Positions 63,321-64,000 of a stretch of DNA of 64,000 bases are shown here, piece after piece. The notes beneath the pieces were generated by a model. That model was not told where the DNA came from and made no database searches. It saw only the letters and a list, made by a program, of their open reading frames with translations. The DNA is taken from contig JABAKD010000025.1 in NCBI GenBank assembly GCA_012845835.1, positions 13,979,971 through 14,043,970 of the forward strand, given 5' to 3'. Made by a program: the position numbers and the translations under genes. Origin of the DNA: Undaria pinnatifida. Lineage: Eukaryota; Sar; Phaeophyceae; Laminariales; Alariaceae. Numbering within the stretch: the stretch's first letter is position 1; every line of letters starts with the position of its first letter.

Positions 63321-63384
63321 TTCTATAGTAGTCTTTGTCTCGGTCCAATGGCGTTGTTTTTTGCTGCATTGCCAATCGGGATGG

Positions 63385-64000
63385 TGCCCCAGGCTATGCA
63401 GTCCTTCCCCGTGGGGTGTACCGAGCGCCTAGAGAAGGAACGCCTCTCCGAAACCTAGGAACATCGCCTGCCGCTACGTGATACGTGATTACTTATGCAT
63501 GCTCTGGATGCATTAAACTTGTGATATATGTGTAAGTCGTTGGTTACTTTGCCAATTTCGGTGGAATCCCAGCCTATAGAGTCCTCCCGCGTCGGGTGCA
63601 GGGAGTGTCGGAGCGGGAACGCCTCTTTGATACCTACAGTACGAACGTCCCCTTCCGTTGCATGATTACCAATACATTGTCGAGATGATCTCGACCGTGA
63701 TGAGTCCTCGAGATGTGTTATTTGTTTGTTGCCCTTATGCTAATCTATAAGGTATCCCGGCCTTTACAACTCTCCCACGTCGGGAGCAGGTGGTTCGCAA
63801 CCCTATGAGCATCCCCTATCGTTGCATGAGGATCAAGATACTCTTCAGATTATCTAGATCGTGACATGTCCTCGAGATGTGTTATGCGTTTATTACCTTA
63901 CTAATATCAACGGTATCCTAGCCTACATCGTCCGGCCAAGTCGGGTGCAGGGAGCACCCGGAGAGAACACGCCTCTTCAGAACCTACCAACACCCCCTAC
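63385..64000. repeat. Satellite, period about 160-190 bp, at least four units, running off the right edge
   Basis: Unit starts (GCCTATAGAGTCC-type word) lie at 63392, 63572, 63760 and 63921. Shared blocks are CGTCGGGTGCAGGGAG, GAACGCCTCT, CCTAC or CCTA, CCCC, CGTTGCATGA and TCCTCGAGATGTGTTAT. Units are roughly 65-80% alike by eye. The array has no open frame. Confidence 0.8.

Overview
This window is eukaryotic nuclear DNA, most likely from a stramenopile alga of the brown-alga/kelp type. That assignment is inference. It rests on very intron-rich genes with kilobase introns full of small non-autonomous elements, IQ/TPR protein architecture, abundant poly-C/poly-G and (GGGTC)n tracts, and a reverse-transcriptase relic of a kind common in stramenopile genomes. 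There are no bacterial operons, ribosome-binding sites, rRNA genes or intact tRNA genes. Almost every long open frame is an artefact of low-complexity or tandem repeats. The real coding sequence is in short exons that I found by splice sites, coding-like composition and agreement of intron phase.

Gene 1 (minus strand, about 31.2 kb down to 0.43 kb) can be traced through 13 exons, plus one candidate last exon and a possible 5' region at 32.9-33.1 kb. All 12 exon junctions agree in phase and give one continuous frame of about 1,046 residues. The product has several IQ (calmodulin-binding) motifs, a TPR block interrupted by a Gly/Ser-rich insert, an acidic Glu/Lys segment and a Pro/Ser-rich N-terminal region. 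Introns range from about 0.8 kb to 4.5 kb and hold nearly all the repeats of the left half. One contains a 780-bp 21-mer minisatellite and another a 200-bp (GGGTC)n block.

Gene 2 (minus strand, 62.76 kb to 56.21 kb, continuing beyond the right edge) is the C-terminal part of a major facilitator superfamily transporter. Two phase-0 exons flank a 6-kb intron.

Between the genes (33-56 kb) lie diverged satellite-like tandem duplications (35.1-37.6 kb), a degenerate non-LTR retrotransposon (41.0-44.5 kb) broken by younger insertions, extreme G-rich DNA (50.4-51.2 kb), and many dispersed elements. These fall into recurrent families: A (about 270 bp, termini like GCTACGATAGAGGT), B (about 265 bp, termini GGCTACGGTAGGGG, with an internal CTCGCGCGAG palindrome), C (about 250 bp, CCCACGCTAGGGGTGCAGCAG-like ends), D (about 550 bp), E (about 240 bp, CTACGATAGCCCCC ends), a tRNA-like family F, and a miniature LTR-like family with about 85-bp terminal repeats. 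Nesting gives relative ages: E inside A, B inside A, A inside the retrotransposon.

The most interesting pattern is that several exons of both genes have decayed copies of themselves in adjacent introns: the IQ exons at 3.9 and 0.7 kb, the TPR exon at 17.1 kb, the acidic exon at 12.7 kb and the transporter exon at 62.6 kb. This suggests local exon duplication and decay as a way in which these repeat proteins grow. The window ends in a satellite with a period of about 160-190 bp.
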